Assembly (NCBI GenBank): GCA_964428905.1
Contig: CAYSAA010000035.1
Location: forward strand, 1-64,000
From: CAYSAA01 sp964428905
Lineage (GTDB): Bacteria; Atribacterota; Phoenicimicrobiia; Phoenicimicrobiales; Stramentimicrobiaceae
DNA: 64,000 nt
Direction of reading: 5' to 3'
In this document: in pieces, positions 1 to 8,670 of the stretch
How the letters are laid out: the number at the start of each line of letters is the position of its first letter
Numbering within the stretch: the stretch's first letter is position 1
Notes under the pieces: generated by a model
The model's database searches: none
The model's input: the letters and a program-made list of their open reading frames with translations, nothing else
Told to the model about the DNA's origin: nothing
Made by a program: the position numbers and the translations under genes

Positions 1-531
1 ACAGGATGATGGTTCTGTAATTACCACAAATTCCGGCTTAATTTTATCTTTCTCAATAATATATTGCCAGCAAAGCCCATCACAGTCTTCTTCCTGTACA
101 GTACCTGTGACGAGTAAAGTATAATCATCTTCAAGCTTAAGATCTTTCATTATTTTACCGGCATAAACCATGGAAGCCATTCCTCCCTTTTGGTCACTGG
201 ACCCCCTGCCTGCAATAATATCTTCATCCTCATATCCGGTATAGGGATCATATTCCCATAAATTTGGATCTCCCACTCCAACCGTATCAATATGAGCGTC
301 CATGGCTATTAAATGTTTCCCATTGCCGATATAACCAAAAATATTTCCCATGGGGTCTATTTCTATTCTGTCAAAACCTACTTTTTCCATTTCTTCTTTG
401 ATTCTTAAAATGACTTTTTTCTCATTACCGCTCTCACTGGGAATAGCAACCATGTCTCTCAAAAACTTTGACATATCCTCCCGGTAATATTCTGCTCTCT
501 CATTTACTTTGTTGTTAAAGTCAATCATCAT
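1..531 (-). CDS. ygeY: YgeY-type M20 family hydrolase, N-terminal part (gene cut by window edge)
   Basis: The reading frame is open from position 531 down to base 1, giving 177 codons; the C-terminal half lies outside the window. M20/ArgE-DapE metallopeptidase motifs are visible: [12 protein letters not shown] near residues 26-37, the metal-binding [23 protein letters not shown], and TVQEEDCDG with the catalytic-base glutamates. This arrangement is that of the YgeY 'selenium metabolism hydrolase' subgroup. An AGGGAG ribosome site sits eight bases before the ATG at 531; a second ATG follows directly. In urate-degrading anaerobes ygeY belongs with ygeX, ygeW, ygfK, ssnA and hyuA. Its exact substrate is uncertain (a ureido or carbamoyl intermediate is plausible). 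It is probably cotranscribed with the amidohydrolase that ends 79 bases upstream. Confidence 0.88.
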   Translation of the reverse strand, partial: MMIDFNNKVNERAEYYREDMSKFLRDMVAIPSESGNEKKVILRIKEEMEKVGFDRIEIDPMGNIFGYIGNGKHLIAMDAHIDTVGVGDPNLWEYDPYTGYEDEDIIAGRGSSDQKGGMASMVYAGKIMKDLKLEDDYTLLVTGTVQEEDCDGLCWQYIIEKDKIKPEFVVITEPSSC

Positions 532-610
532 GCAAAAATCTCCCTTCTTCTTAGCATAATTAATTATGCAAATTTTATGCTATTGCCAAATCCATGATTA
601 GAAATTTTTC

Positions 611-1981
611 CTACTGTCTCTTCAACAATTTTCCATACCCTTTTTTCCCAATAATTCCCCCTTCTTCTTTGGAATAAATAACTTCTCCTCTGATGATTGT
701 CATAAATATCTCACCTTTCAAAACTTTCCCTGCCAGTGGAGAATACTTTCCTTTGCTCTCTAATTGTGAGGGGTCTACTAACCATTCTTTATCTAAATCT
801 ATAATGGAAAAATCGGCATCACTCCCTTGCCTAATAACTCCCTTTTGTGGATAAAGTCCATATCTTTTAGCAGCATTCTCGGACATTAATTTCTGGATAT
901 CATCTAAGCTTAATTTCCCTTTATGGTAGCCATAATGGAGGATGCTTGGCACCGCTAATTGTATGCCGGGGATACCGGCATAATTCTTCCACATATCAGG
1001 AGAAGATTTTTCCTCAGGATATTTCCCCGCTGCGTGGTCGGTAGCAATAAAATCAATTGAACCATCCTTTAGTCCTTCCCAAAGTCCTTCCCGATCTTCT
1101 TTTCTTCGTAGTGAGGGTGCAATTTTTAATATCGCATCCATTTTTATAAAATCCTCTATAGTAAAAAGTAAATATTGCGGACAGGTTTCTGCTGTTATAT
1201 CTATCTGGTGTTTCTTAGCCCAGCGGATAACATTCAAACCTGCCTTGGAAGAAAGGTGCACAATATGCAGCTTATTCCCAACCTTTTCAGTAATTCCCAC
1301 TACAGACCATATAGCTTTGGGTTCTGCCTCATAAGCTCTGCCTTCATACCAGCTCTCGGGATCTTTTCTTCCCATTTCCTGCATAATTCGAGAATAATAC
1401 TCTACCAGATTATAATCTTCAGCATGTATGGCACAGATTAACTCTAATTCTTTCAGAATTCTAAAAGCTTTATCCATATTGGGGACCGACATTCTGGGAT
1501 AGCTTTCCATTCCGGAAATAGTATAAAACTTTACTCCAACCATACCTCTTTCTTTTAATTCTTTTAAGCTTTTCTTATATTCGCCTGATTCTACTTGTTT
1601 GGGAGTTACTCCTCCCCAGAAGGCAAAATCCACGTAAGCCTTCTGTTTAACGATGCTCAATTTGTAATCAAAGTTGGGACCATTAATAACAGGAGGAATG
1701 GAAGTACACGGCATATCAATAATAGTAGTAACACCTCCGGCCGCAGCACTTCTCGTTCCTGTTTCAAAATCCTCTCTATCGGTAAACCCGGGGTCATCAA
1801 AATGTACATGAGGGTCAATAAATCCGGGGAAAACAATGTTTCCTTTTGCATCAATTTCTTTTTCCAATGGTGCTGAAATCTTATCGTACACAATTTCTTT
1901 TATTTTTCCGGCATCTATTAATAAACTCACTTTTTTTAATTCTTTATTTTCAATAATCTTGGCATTTTTTATGATATACAC
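611..1981 (-). CDS. Allantoinase/hydantoinase-type cyclic amidohydrolase (AllB/HyuA-like)
   Basis: This 456-residue metal-dependent cyclic amidase belongs to the dihydroorotase/allantoinase/dihydropyrimidinase group. Visible metal ligands are the HVH motif in GFIDPHVHFDDPG (about residue 60), the bridging lysine in VGVKFYT, the histidines of AIHAED and IVHLSS, and the aspartate of IATDHAAG. The length and the ETGTRSAAAGGVTT segment are closest to allantoinases. The start is GTG at 1981 behind GAGGTGA. The neighbours are the BMP-type permease 72 bases upstream and ygeY downstream, so the enzyme probably opens a purine-derived ring. In urate-degrading anaerobes the corresponding gene is called hyuA. 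Allantoin, dihydrouracil or a reduced urate ring are all possible substrates, and the sequence does not decide between them. Confidence 0.85.
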   Translation of the reverse strand: MYIIKNAKIIENKELKKVSLLIDAGKIKEIVYDKISAPLEKEIDAKGNIVFPGFIDPHVHFDDPGFTDREDFETGTRSAAAGGVTTIIDMPCTSIPPVINGPNFDYKLSIVKQKAYVDFAFWGGVTPKQVESGEYKKSLKELKERGMVGVKFYTISGMESYPRMSVPNMDKAFRILKELELICAIHAEDYNLVEYYSRIMQEMGRKDPESWYEGRAYEAEPKAIWSVVGITEKVGNKLHIVHLSSKAGLNVIRWAKKHQIDITAETCPQYLLFTIEDFIKMDAILKIAPSLRRKEDREGLWEGLKDGSIDFIATDHAAGKYPEEKSSPDMWKNYAGIPGIQLAVPSILHYGYHKGKLSLDDIQKLMSENAAKRYGLYPQKGVIRQGSDADFSIIDLDKEWLVDPSQLESKGKYSPLAGKVLKGEIFMTIIRGEVIYSKEEGGIIGKKGYGKLLKRQ

Positions 1982-2053
1982 GCCATCACCTCTATTAAAC
2001 GGGCACTATCATCAAATTTATCGTGCCTTGATCTTCTAAGAATAAACCATTAA

Positions 2054-2980
2054 TCAAGCACTTTCCTTACTATACGGCTTTCCTAAAAAAGCCGGGACAT
2101 TAAATTGTCTTCTCACAATAGTTGCCACAATAGTTAAAATATAGGGAAATGCTATTAAAAACTCTTTGGGAATCAGCTTAAAATTGGAAGTTAACAAAAC
2201 TACTGAAACCCCCTCAGCAAATCCAAATATCAAAGACCCTATTAGTATTCCCAATGGATTCCAGTTTCCTAAAAAGCAGATTGCAAAAGCAATCCATCCT
2301 CTTCCTCCAATGATATTATTAGTGAAAAGCCCTAAAAATCCAATGGAATAAAAAGCACCGGCCAAGCCATCTAATGCACTTGCTCCTAACAAAGTAAAAA
2401 ACCTGATATGTTCCACATTAATACCAGCCACATCTACTGCTGCAGGATTTTCGCCAGTAGACCGTATAATCAAACCCAAAGGAGTTCGGAATAAAACCCA
2501 ATATCCTAATACAACAAGTGCTAACGATAAGTAGGTAATAATATTCTGACTAAAAAAAACGATTCCGATAACAGGAATATTAGATAAGAAAGGGATTGAA
2601 ATATCTTTTAATGGTTCTACGGTTAATGGAAGAATAGGAATTCCGAATAAAAGTTGATATAGGAATAGTCCTAAACCCAGTGTAAGGATATTGATCGCTA
2701 CTCCGGTAACAATTTGGTGTTGTTTTAATTTAATCGTAAAAAACCCGTAGACTACTCCGAATAAAACTCCCACCACTAGAGCAAATAAAAAACCAACCCA
2801 TATATTTCCAGTCAAATAAGCTCCAACAAACCCTCCCCATGCACCCATAAGAAAGATTCCCTCAATTGCTATATTCATAACACCAGTTCGTTCAACAAAC
2901 ACTTCCCCCAAAGAACCAAGCATCAGGGGTGTGCTCATGCGAATGGTTGCAACAAGTAATCCAGTAATAATTCTACTCAT
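2054..2980 (-). CDS. BMP-type nucleoside/purine ABC transporter, second permease (NupQ/YufQ-like)
   Basis: A 308-residue hydrophobic integral membrane protein with about 8-9 membrane segments. The N-terminal VERTGVMNIAIEGIFLMGA segment is the hallmark of the shorter permease of BMP-family (BmpA-NupOPQ) importers. It also carries the conserved STGENPAAVDVAGINV cytoplasmic loop and a GGRGWIAFAICFLGNW motif. It is the last transporter gene of the first BMP operon, five bases after the partner permease. By family these importers take up nucleosides or purine bases. Placement beside amidohydrolases of ring breakdown suggests a purine, urate or related heterocycle as cargo. Confidence 0.88.
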   Translation of the reverse strand: MSRIITGLLVATIRMSTPLMLGSLGEVFVERTGVMNIAIEGIFLMGAWGGFVGAYLTGNIWVGFLFALVVGVLFGVVYGFFTIKLKQHQIVTGVAINILTLGLGLFLYQLLFGIPILPLTVEPLKDISIPFLSNIPVIGIVFFSQNIITYLSLALVVLGYWVLFRTPLGLIIRSTGENPAAVDVAGINVEHIRFFTLLGASALDGLAGAFYSIGFLGLFTNNIIGGRGWIAFAICFLGNWNPLGILIGSLIFGFAEGVSVVLLTSNFKLIPKEFLIAFPYILTIVATIVRRQFNVPAFLGKPYSKESA

Positions 2981-2985
2981 AAATG

Positions 2986-4104
2986 TTACCTTTCTTGTAG
3001 CGCTAACTTTTTCTTGCTTCTTAAAACTATTAGTTTATCTCTAATAAAATAAGATAAAATGACAGATAATATAACAAAACCCTCCATGATACCGATAATG
3101 CTTGCAGGAATTCTTGATGTTTGCACTACTAAATTTCCACCTACTTTTAAGGCACCAAACAAAAGGGCAGAAAGTACTATGCCCAATGGGTGCGCATTTC
3201 CCAATATAGCGATACCTATCCCTTCTGCTCCAATCATTGGATTAAATCCCTCAATCAGCATATGTTGCATTCCATTTATTTCGGTAAAACCCGCAAGACC
3301 AGCAAATGATCCGCTGATACAAAAGACTATGATATAGACTATGTTTATATTTATCCCGGCATAGCGAGCCGCATCTCGATTATACCCGACCATCCTGATT
3401 TTATATCCTAATGATGTCCGCCATAAAATGATATAGGCTAACAGAGCAATCAAAAGAGCAATCACAAACCCCCAGTGAAGCCTGGTATCAGGGATAAGTG
3501 AAGGTAACCAACTACTTTTTGGTATAACATCAGTTTGAGGGTATTCTCCTTTAGCCTCTTTTAAGAATCCTCCAAGCAAAAAATTCATAATGGCAATAGC
3601 AACATAAGTTAACATCATACTAATTAGAAATTCATTTGCATTAAAACGTGCCTTTACATAACCGATAAATGTTGCCCATAGACCTCCTCCTGTTAAACTC
3701 ATTGTAAAACACATGATGAGAATAAGATAAGAAGGAATTGATCCTAATTTTAGAGCAAAAGTCACTGCCATTACTGCTCCTATATAAAACTGTCCTTGAG
3801 CTCCGATATTGAATAAAGATGCCCGGAAAGCAAATCCAAAAGCTAATCCAGTAAAAATAAGGGGAGTTGCTTTGGCAAATATATCCGCTATATTATAGAT
3901 ATCAAGAAAGGCATAACTTAGCATATTATAATAAACTACCAAGGGATTATGCCTTAAAAGTAATATCATTAACCCGCTCATTAGTAAACCAAACAACACA
4001 GAAAATACCGGTAAAAAATTCAGCCAAATAATGTTTTCTTGTATTATTGATGATTGCTCCACTTTTTCTTCTGCCTTGTTCATCAAATTATCAGCTTCTA
4101 TCAT
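2986..4104 (-). CDS. BMP-type nucleoside/purine ABC transporter, first permease (NupP/YufP-like)
   Basis: The 372-residue permease has a cytoplasmic N-terminal extension of about 25 residues, then roughly nine hydrophobic segments. The FAFRASLFNIGAQGQFYIGA segment and the MVGYNRDAARYAGIN loop are typical of the longer permease of BMP-family importers. Its ATG at 4104 overlaps the stop of the ATPase gene by four bases (ATGA), so translation is probably coupled. It pairs with the 308-residue permease downstream to form the membrane channel. Substrate is inferred from context only: a purine or a product of the neighbouring molybdenum hydroxylases. Confidence 0.88.
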   Translation of the reverse strand: MIEADNLMNKAEEKVEQSSIIQENIIWLNFLPVFSVLFGLLMSGLMILLLRHNPLVVYYNMLSYAFLDIYNIADIFAKATPLIFTGLAFGFAFRASLFNIGAQGQFYIGAVMAVTFALKLGSIPSYLILIMCFTMSLTGGGLWATFIGYVKARFNANEFLISMMLTYVAIAIMNFLLGGFLKEAKGEYPQTDVIPKSSWLPSLIPDTRLHWGFVIALLIALLAYIILWRTSLGYKIRMVGYNRDAARYAGININIVYIIVFCISGSFAGLAGFTEINGMQHMLIEGFNPMIGAEGIGIAILGNAHPLGIVLSALLFGALKVGGNLVVQTSRIPASIIGIMEGFVILSVILSYFIRDKLIVLRSKKKLALQER

Positions 4105-5633
4105 CTGTTTTTTTCCTCTGTAATTCCTGCCATCAGTAATCCGATTTGATCGATTTTTGCATTTTCTCTTGTTAATATTTTTAATAATTTTCCTTTATAG
4201 ATTACACCTACTCGGTCTGACAGAGCCATTATTTCAGAAAGTTCTGTCGAAATTAATAAAATTGATTTTCCCTCTTCTTTTTCTTTACATAGAATTTTAT
4301 GGACATATTCAACTGCTCCTAAATCCAAGCCACGCGTGGGTTGTACTGCCACAAGTAATTTTGAACCAATTTTAACTTCCCTTGCAACTGCAATTTTTTG
4401 TTGATTTCCTCCTGATAAAGTCATGGCTTTACTTTTGGAAGAGGCAGCCTTAATTTCGAAATTTAACATCAAGTTTCTAGCATCTTTCTGAATTTTGTTA
4501 TGATTTATAAATCCATAATGCAAAAAAGCAGTGTTAGAATGGTCCTTGAGAAATAAATTCTCTTCTATGGACATATCTAAAACTAATCCCTCTTTATGTC
4601 TATCAGCAGGGATATATCCTACCCCTTCCCGAATAGTCGATAAAACATCCTTATTGGTAATATCTGTACCAGATAAAAACACTTTACCGCTTTCTATTTC
4701 ACGCAAACCACATAATGCCTGGGCAAGTTCTTCCTGACCATTACCGCTAACACCTGCAATACCAAAAATCTCCCCTTCATGAATAGTAAAAGATAACTCA
4801 TCAATTACTTTGTTCTTTCTATCTCCTAAAACAACTATATTTCTTACCTTAAGAACTTCTGATTTTTTATAAGCACTATTACCATTTGTCCTTGCAGGTG
4901 CAAGATCTCGACCTATCATCATATGAGTTAATTGCTTTCCTGATGCCTCCCGACGTAAAACATTTCCTACAAGTTTACCATTTCTTAATACAGTAATTCT
5001 GTCTGCAATGGCCATCACTTCATTAAGTTTGTGGCTAATGAAAATAACAGAATTGCCCTTTGCCTTAAAATCATGAATAAAATGAAATAACTTTTCTGTT
5101 TCTTTAGAACTAAGAACTGAGGTTGGTTCATCCATAATCAAAATTTGTGCATTTCTATACAGGGCTTTAAGAATTTCTACTCGTTGTTGCATACCAACGG
5201 GGAGTTGATTAATTATTGAATAAGGATTTATTTCAAGACCGTATCTTTCCCCGATTTCTGTTATTTTTTTTCCTCTATTTTCAACATCTAAATATCTTAA
5301 ATAAGCTTTCTCTGTACCTAAAATAATATTTTCTACTACTGTATGCACAGGGACAAGTGTAAAATGCTGGTGAATCATACCTATCCCATATTTCATGGCA
5401 TCATGCGGAGAATGTATCTTTACCTGCTCTCCTTTAATCAATATCTCACCTTCATCTGGTTGATATAGTCCATAAAGAATATTCATCAAAGTAGTTTTCC
5501 CGGCACCATTTTCCCCAAAAAGAGCCAATGCTTCTCCCCTTGCTAACGTCAGGTCAATATGATCATTGGCAATTGTTCCCGGGAAATATTTGGTAATATT
5601 TGTTAAAGTAATTAAATTACCTTTGCCATTCAA
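4101..5633 (-). CDS. BMP-type ABC transporter ATP-binding protein with two nucleotide-binding domains (NupO/YufO-like)
   Basis: The 510-residue protein is a tandem ATPase. Domain 1 (about 1-245) has Walker A GENGAGKTT, a Q-loop near GMIHQHFTLV, and Walker B LIMDEPTSVL. Domain 2 (about 265-505) has the altered P-loop GVSGNGQEEL and signature LSGGNQQK with VAVQPTRGLD in place of a normal Walker B, the usual asymmetric form in sugar- and BMP-type importers. The gene lies 65 bases after the binding-protein gene and overlaps the first permease by four bases. It energises the first BMP transporter. Nothing appears truncated. Confidence 0.92.
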   Translation of the reverse strand: MNGKGNLITLTNITKYFPGTIANDHIDLTLARGEALALFGENGAGKTTLMNILYGLYQPDEGEILIKGEQVKIHSPHDAMKYGIGMIHQHFTLVPVHTVVENIILGTEKAYLRYLDVENRGKKITEIGERYGLEINPYSIINQLPVGMQQRVEILKALYRNAQILIMDEPTSVLSSKETEKLFHFIHDFKAKGNSVIFISHKLNEVMAIADRITVLRNGKLVGNVLRREASGKQLTHMMIGRDLAPARTNGNSAYKKSEVLKVRNIVVLGDRKNKVIDELSFTIHEGEIFGIAGVSGNGQEELAQALCGLREIESGKVFLSGTDITNKDVLSTIREGVGYIPADRHKEGLVLDMSIEENLFLKDHSNTAFLHYGFINHNKIQKDARNLMLNFEIKAASSKSKAMTLSGGNQQKIAVAREVKIGSKLLVAVQPTRGLDLGAVEYVHKILCKEKEEGKSILLISTELSEIMALSDRVGVIYKGKLLKILTRENAKIDQIGLLMAGITEEKNR

Positions 5634-5698
5634 AATATCTTCCTTTTAAAACAAAATGGAGGGTCGTTAAAGGCCCTCCAAATCAATTTAATTTTGCT

Positions 5699-6697
5699 TT
5701 AATCTAACGATTCTGGAAAATGAGAAACAAATTGTAACAGGTCTCCTTCTGCAATCAAATCTTCTGCCCGTTTCACTATTTCTTGGACTTCTGGCGATAC
5801 TTCATCACTAAAGGATATACTAATAACCCCTTCGCTAACGCCTAATTCATTTACGATTGGTTCTAAATTACCAGACATATAATTGGTTACAATCCATTTA
5901 TACATATCTTCTGTTCCAAACCAGGCACTTGCAATTACTGTTCCAGGGGCAACACTATTTTGATCGCTGGCAAAGCCTATAAATTTAGCTCCTTTTTCTT
6001 TGCATGCTTGAATAGCACCAAGACCAACCTGATTTGCGTAGAAGAAAAGAACATCAGCTTTATTGTCAATCATAGAACCAGCCATTTGTTTGCCCAATGT
6101 TACATCATCCCATGAATTTGCATAAGACCTAATCACCTCAACCCTCGGTGAACCAATCCTTGCTCCATATTCAAAGGTATTAAGAAGCATGATCATAAGC
6201 TTATTTGGGAAGCCTCCTGCAATTCCAATTTTACCTGTTTCTGTGGTATAACCAGCAACAATACCTGCTAAAAAGCTTGCTTCGTATTCTTTGGGTAAAA
6301 CCGGACATACATTGGGGGGATTAGCAATCATACCATTAAATACGCAATAGGTAGTATCCGGATAATTCGGCCCAACTCTGTTTGCTGCTTCATCAAATTG
6401 TGTTCCAGCCGAAATAACCAAATCATATCCACGTTCACCATAATTTCGGAAGGTTGATTCAAAGTCACTTGCTTGAACATTTTCTACATATTCCATGTTT
6501 GTGCCCAATGCATCATTACAAGCTAATAACCCTGCATAGTTTGCAGCATTCCAACTTTGATCATTGATAGGTCCAGGAAGTATTAAAACCATCTTATAAC
6601 TGCCTGGATCCTGGGCTATACCAGACATAGTGCTCAAGCTCAATACCAAAATGATTAATAGTATTTGCACAATAAAACTTGAAAATTTCATTCTCAT
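5699..6697 (-). CDS. BMP family periplasmic substrate-binding protein (first transporter)
   Basis: This 332-residue protein begins with a classical signal peptide (MRMKFSS, hydrophobic stretch, then SGIAQDPG). Cleavage is expected after GIA. There is no cysteine at +1, so it is not a lipoprotein. The mature part has the PnrA/BmpA fold features: VLILPGPINDQSWN, GYDLVISAGTQFDEAA, and FIGFASDQNSVAPG. The start ATG at 6697 has AAGGAG nine bases upstream. It is the first gene of the first BMP importer operon and follows the XRE-cupin regulator by 152 bases. The family binds purine nucleosides or related compounds; the actual ligand is unknown. Confidence 0.9.
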   Translation of the reverse strand: MRMKFSSFIVQILLIILVLSLSTMSGIAQDPGSYKMVLILPGPINDQSWNAANYAGLLACNDALGTNMEYVENVQASDFESTFRNYGERGYDLVISAGTQFDEAANRVGPNYPDTTYCVFNGMIANPPNVCPVLPKEYEASFLAGIVAGYTTETGKIGIAGGFPNKLMIMLLNTFEYGARIGSPRVEVIRSYANSWDDVTLGKQMAGSMIDNKADVLFFYANQVGLGAIQACKEKGAKFIGFASDQNSVAPGTVIASAWFGTEDMYKWIVTNYMSGNLEPIVNELGVSEGVISISFSDEVSPEVQEIVKRAEDLIAEGDLLQFVSHFPESLD

Positions 6698-6756
6698 AAT
6701 TAATATCTCCTTTTAAATTTTTTTAGTTTGGATAACACAAATTTATATTCTTTTTT

Positions 6757-6829
6757 TCACCTCCCATTCTCTTTATTTATCAAATTGCACCAATGCTTAC
6801 CATACAATTTAACATTTTATCAGTTCATC
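6757..6829 (-). promoter_or_regulatory. Leader/upstream region of first BMP operon with a strong SD-like GGGAGGTGA and an inverted repeat
   Basis: In the 152-base gap between the XRE-cupin gene and the binding-protein gene there is a GGGAGGTGA tract (6757-6765) about 60 bases before the true start codon. Farther up is a loose AAATTG...CAATTT inverted repeat. No convincing -35/-10 pair was found, so transcription could also run through from the regulator gene. A similar SD-like tract precedes the Liv binding-protein gene. Confidence 0.25.
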
Positions 6830-6849
6830 AAATTACCAAAGATCTTCCA

Positions 6850-7404
6850 CTAAAAATTGCTGGGAGTAATGGCAGAAATAACAACAAGATCTTCCTCTCC
6901 GATGCTGGTTATCTTATGTGGAATACTGGCAATATAGTAAATGGTATCCCCTTTTTCCAGGATGAAAAATTCATCTCCAATTTGGATTTCCATCTTGCCC
7001 TTTAATACGAAGGTACATTCTTCGCCTTGATGAGGAAGTGGAACGGTACAGGTGCTTGCCCCTGGCTCTAATCGGATTCTAATCATCTCAATTTGTTTGC
7101 TTAAGTCCGGACTGAGAAGTTCAAAAGTTAAGTGAGACTTGGGAAATTGTAGAACTTTGCGTTCATTCTTTCTTACTACTCCCCTTTGTTTACCATCATC
7201 AACTAAAAAGTAAAATATTGGAACATTCAACGTTTTGGAAATTTCTCTTAAGGCCATTATCGATGGTGAGGCTAACCCTCGTTCTACTTGACTTAAGTAA
7301 CTGGTGGTTTTACCAATTTCCGCGGCAAAAGTAGCCAGGTTCATTCCTTTTGAAATGCGTATCTTACGAATTTTATCTCCCAGTACTTTATTTTCATTTT
7401 TCAT
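6850..7404 (-). CDS. XRE-family transcriptional regulator with C-terminal cupin sensor domain
   Basis: The 184-residue protein has an N-terminal helix-turn-helix (about residues 8-65; GMNLATFAAEIGKTTSYLSQ is the HTH core) and a C-terminal cupin_2 barrel (about 105-175; PHQGEECTFVLKG and GDTIYYIASIPHKI carry the conserved His/Glu positions). This HTH-cupin layout is typical of local regulators of catabolic and uptake genes (PuuR/SutR type). It sits between the four-subunit molybdenum hydroxylase and the first BMP importer, all on one strand, so those two units are the likely targets. The cupin probably senses a small ligand. The start has only a weak ribosome site. Confidence 0.87.
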   Translation of the reverse strand: MKNENKVLGDKIRKIRISKGMNLATFAAEIGKTTSYLSQVERGLASPSIMALREISKTLNVPIFYFLVDDGKQRGVVRKNERKVLQFPKSHLTFELLSPDLSKQIEMIRIRLEPGASTCTVPLPHQGEECTFVLKGKMEIQIGDEFFILEKGDTIYYIASIPHKITSIGEEDLVVISAITPSNF

Positions 7405-7593
7405 CTAAGCTTAAAACCTTCATTTTGTAATTTGTAAAATATGAATAGCATTTGTTCATTGCAATAACTTATGTTAACTATCTGATATTTTTACTTTGCT
7501 TTTCAACTTAGTTAAAAATTTTGGGAATATAGGACCGGCATTTGAGATATTTCATAACTGAATATAGTAATATGGTCTATTTGTCAGAATAAA

Positions 7594-7631
7594 TTTATTA
7601 AATATTATTTAATTTATTTAATATTATTTAA
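7594..7631. repeat. Tandem 19-bp AT-only repeat (two copies, one mismatch)
   Basis: Copy 1 (7594-7612) and copy 2 (7613-7631) are TTTATTAAATATTATTTAA and the same with T at position 7. They lie directly head to tail, contain no G or C, and sit between the end of the molybdenum-hydroxylase operon and the start of the XRE-cupin gene. They could be a curved upstream element or operator for that regulator. The rest of the 267-base gap (7405-7671) holds no gene and no clear promoter. Confidence 0.6.
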
Positions 7632-7671
7632 GCACAATTATTAAACAATGTCAATATCTATACTGATCTCA

Positions 7672-8670
7672 TCAAATGTGCCTACTTTCTTCCTTGAAAG
7701 CTTTTACTATTTTTTCCGGGGTTATGGGCAAGGAATAAATTCTTACTCTTATGGCATCATAGACTGCATTGGCAATAGCCGGGGCAGTGGCAATCGTAGC
7801 CGGTTCTCCAATCCCTTTGGCTCCAAAAGGACCCCCTGAATCTTCATTCTCTATCAGCCGCGTAACAAAATGAGGACTATCCATAGAAGTAGGAATTAAA
7901 TAGCCGGTCAAATCAGGATTCAAAGTAATTCCTTCCTTTATAACCTGTTCTTCCATAAGAGCCATCCCGATTCCCTGGAGAGTACCTCCTTCTATCTGAC
8001 CTTCTACATTTTTAGGATTTATAGCCTTTCCTATATCGACAGCAGTATAAACATTTAATACTTTCACAATTCCGGTGTCTGTATCAACTTCTACCTCAAC
8101 CACCTGAGTAACAAAAGTATATGCCACATACACCTTTTTGCCCTGTCCAGTTTTGGGGTCGGGGGCATCGGTTTGAGGAAAGAAAGATGCTTCTGCTTTC
8201 AAACTTTCTCCTCTTGTTTTCACCCTTTCTGCTAATTCCCAATAACTTAATTTATCATCTGGATTTCCATATTGGAAAATATGGCCCCCTTCTACCCTTA
8301 ATTCAGGATAACCGCTTCTAAATTCTAAACTGGCATAATGATAAATTTTAGCTAATACCTCTTCAGCCGCCCTTTTAACTGCATTTCCGGTAAAATAAGT
8401 CTGACGAGTCGCTGAAGAAGAACCTGCATTTTTGGTAAGATTGGTATCGGCTGGAATGATTTCTATGGCTTCCGGACTTACTCTTAACACTTCTGCCACA
8501 ATCTGGGTAATTACAGTTAAGACACCTTGGCCAACATCAGCTGCAGCACTTCTAACCAAAATCTTCCTATCCTTTTCAATTTCTACTGAAGCAATAGAAT
8601 GATCAGGGAATCCTTCTCCATAACCAAAACCAAACATAATGGTAGCCATTCCTTTGCCATGTTTCTTCAT
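7672..8670 (-). CDS. Molybdenum hydroxylase, catalytic subunit C-terminal chain (NdhM-like; split XdhA-type)
   Basis: This chain corresponds to the C-terminal half of a xanthine-oxidase family molybdopterin subunit. It has DVGQGVLTVITQI (MPT contact), SSSATRQTYFTGNAVKRA, and near the end GAKGIGEPATIATAP with the catalytic glutamate. The best start is ATG at 8670 (MKKHGKGMA), which overlaps the stop of the upstream chain by four bases (ATGA) behind a very strong GGAGGAGGG site; a longer frame up to 8688 exists but is unlikely. The resulting 332 residues match the medium subunit NdhM of E. barkeri nicotinate dehydrogenase (about 330, from memory). The substrate could be nicotinate, a purine or another N-heterocycle. 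Confidence 0.82.
   Translation of the reverse strand: MKKHGKGMATIMFGFGYGEGFPDHSIASVEIEKDRKILVRSAAADVGQGVLTVITQIVAEVLRVSPEAIEIIPADTNLTKNAGSSSATRQTYFTGNAVKRAAEEVLAKIYHYASLEFRSGYPELRVEGGHIFQYGNPDDKLSYWELAERVKTRGESLKAEASFFPQTDAPDPKTGQGKKVYVAYTFVTQVVEVEVDTDTGIVKVLNVYTAVDIGKAINPKNVEGQIEGGTLQGIGMALMEEQVIKEGITLNPDLTGYLIPTSMDSPHFVTRLIENEDSGGPFGAKGIGEPATIATAPAIANAVYDAIRVRIYSLPITPEKIVKAFKEESRHI

Noticed and set aside
8667..8670. The TGA ending the NdhL-like chain as a selenocysteine codon or as a disabling frameshift
   Set aside because: Reading through the TGA in frame gives sequence unrelated to the family; the homologous continuation is in the -1 frame and begins with its own ATG behind a very strong ribosome site. 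The split point and both lengths match a known two-chain enzyme.
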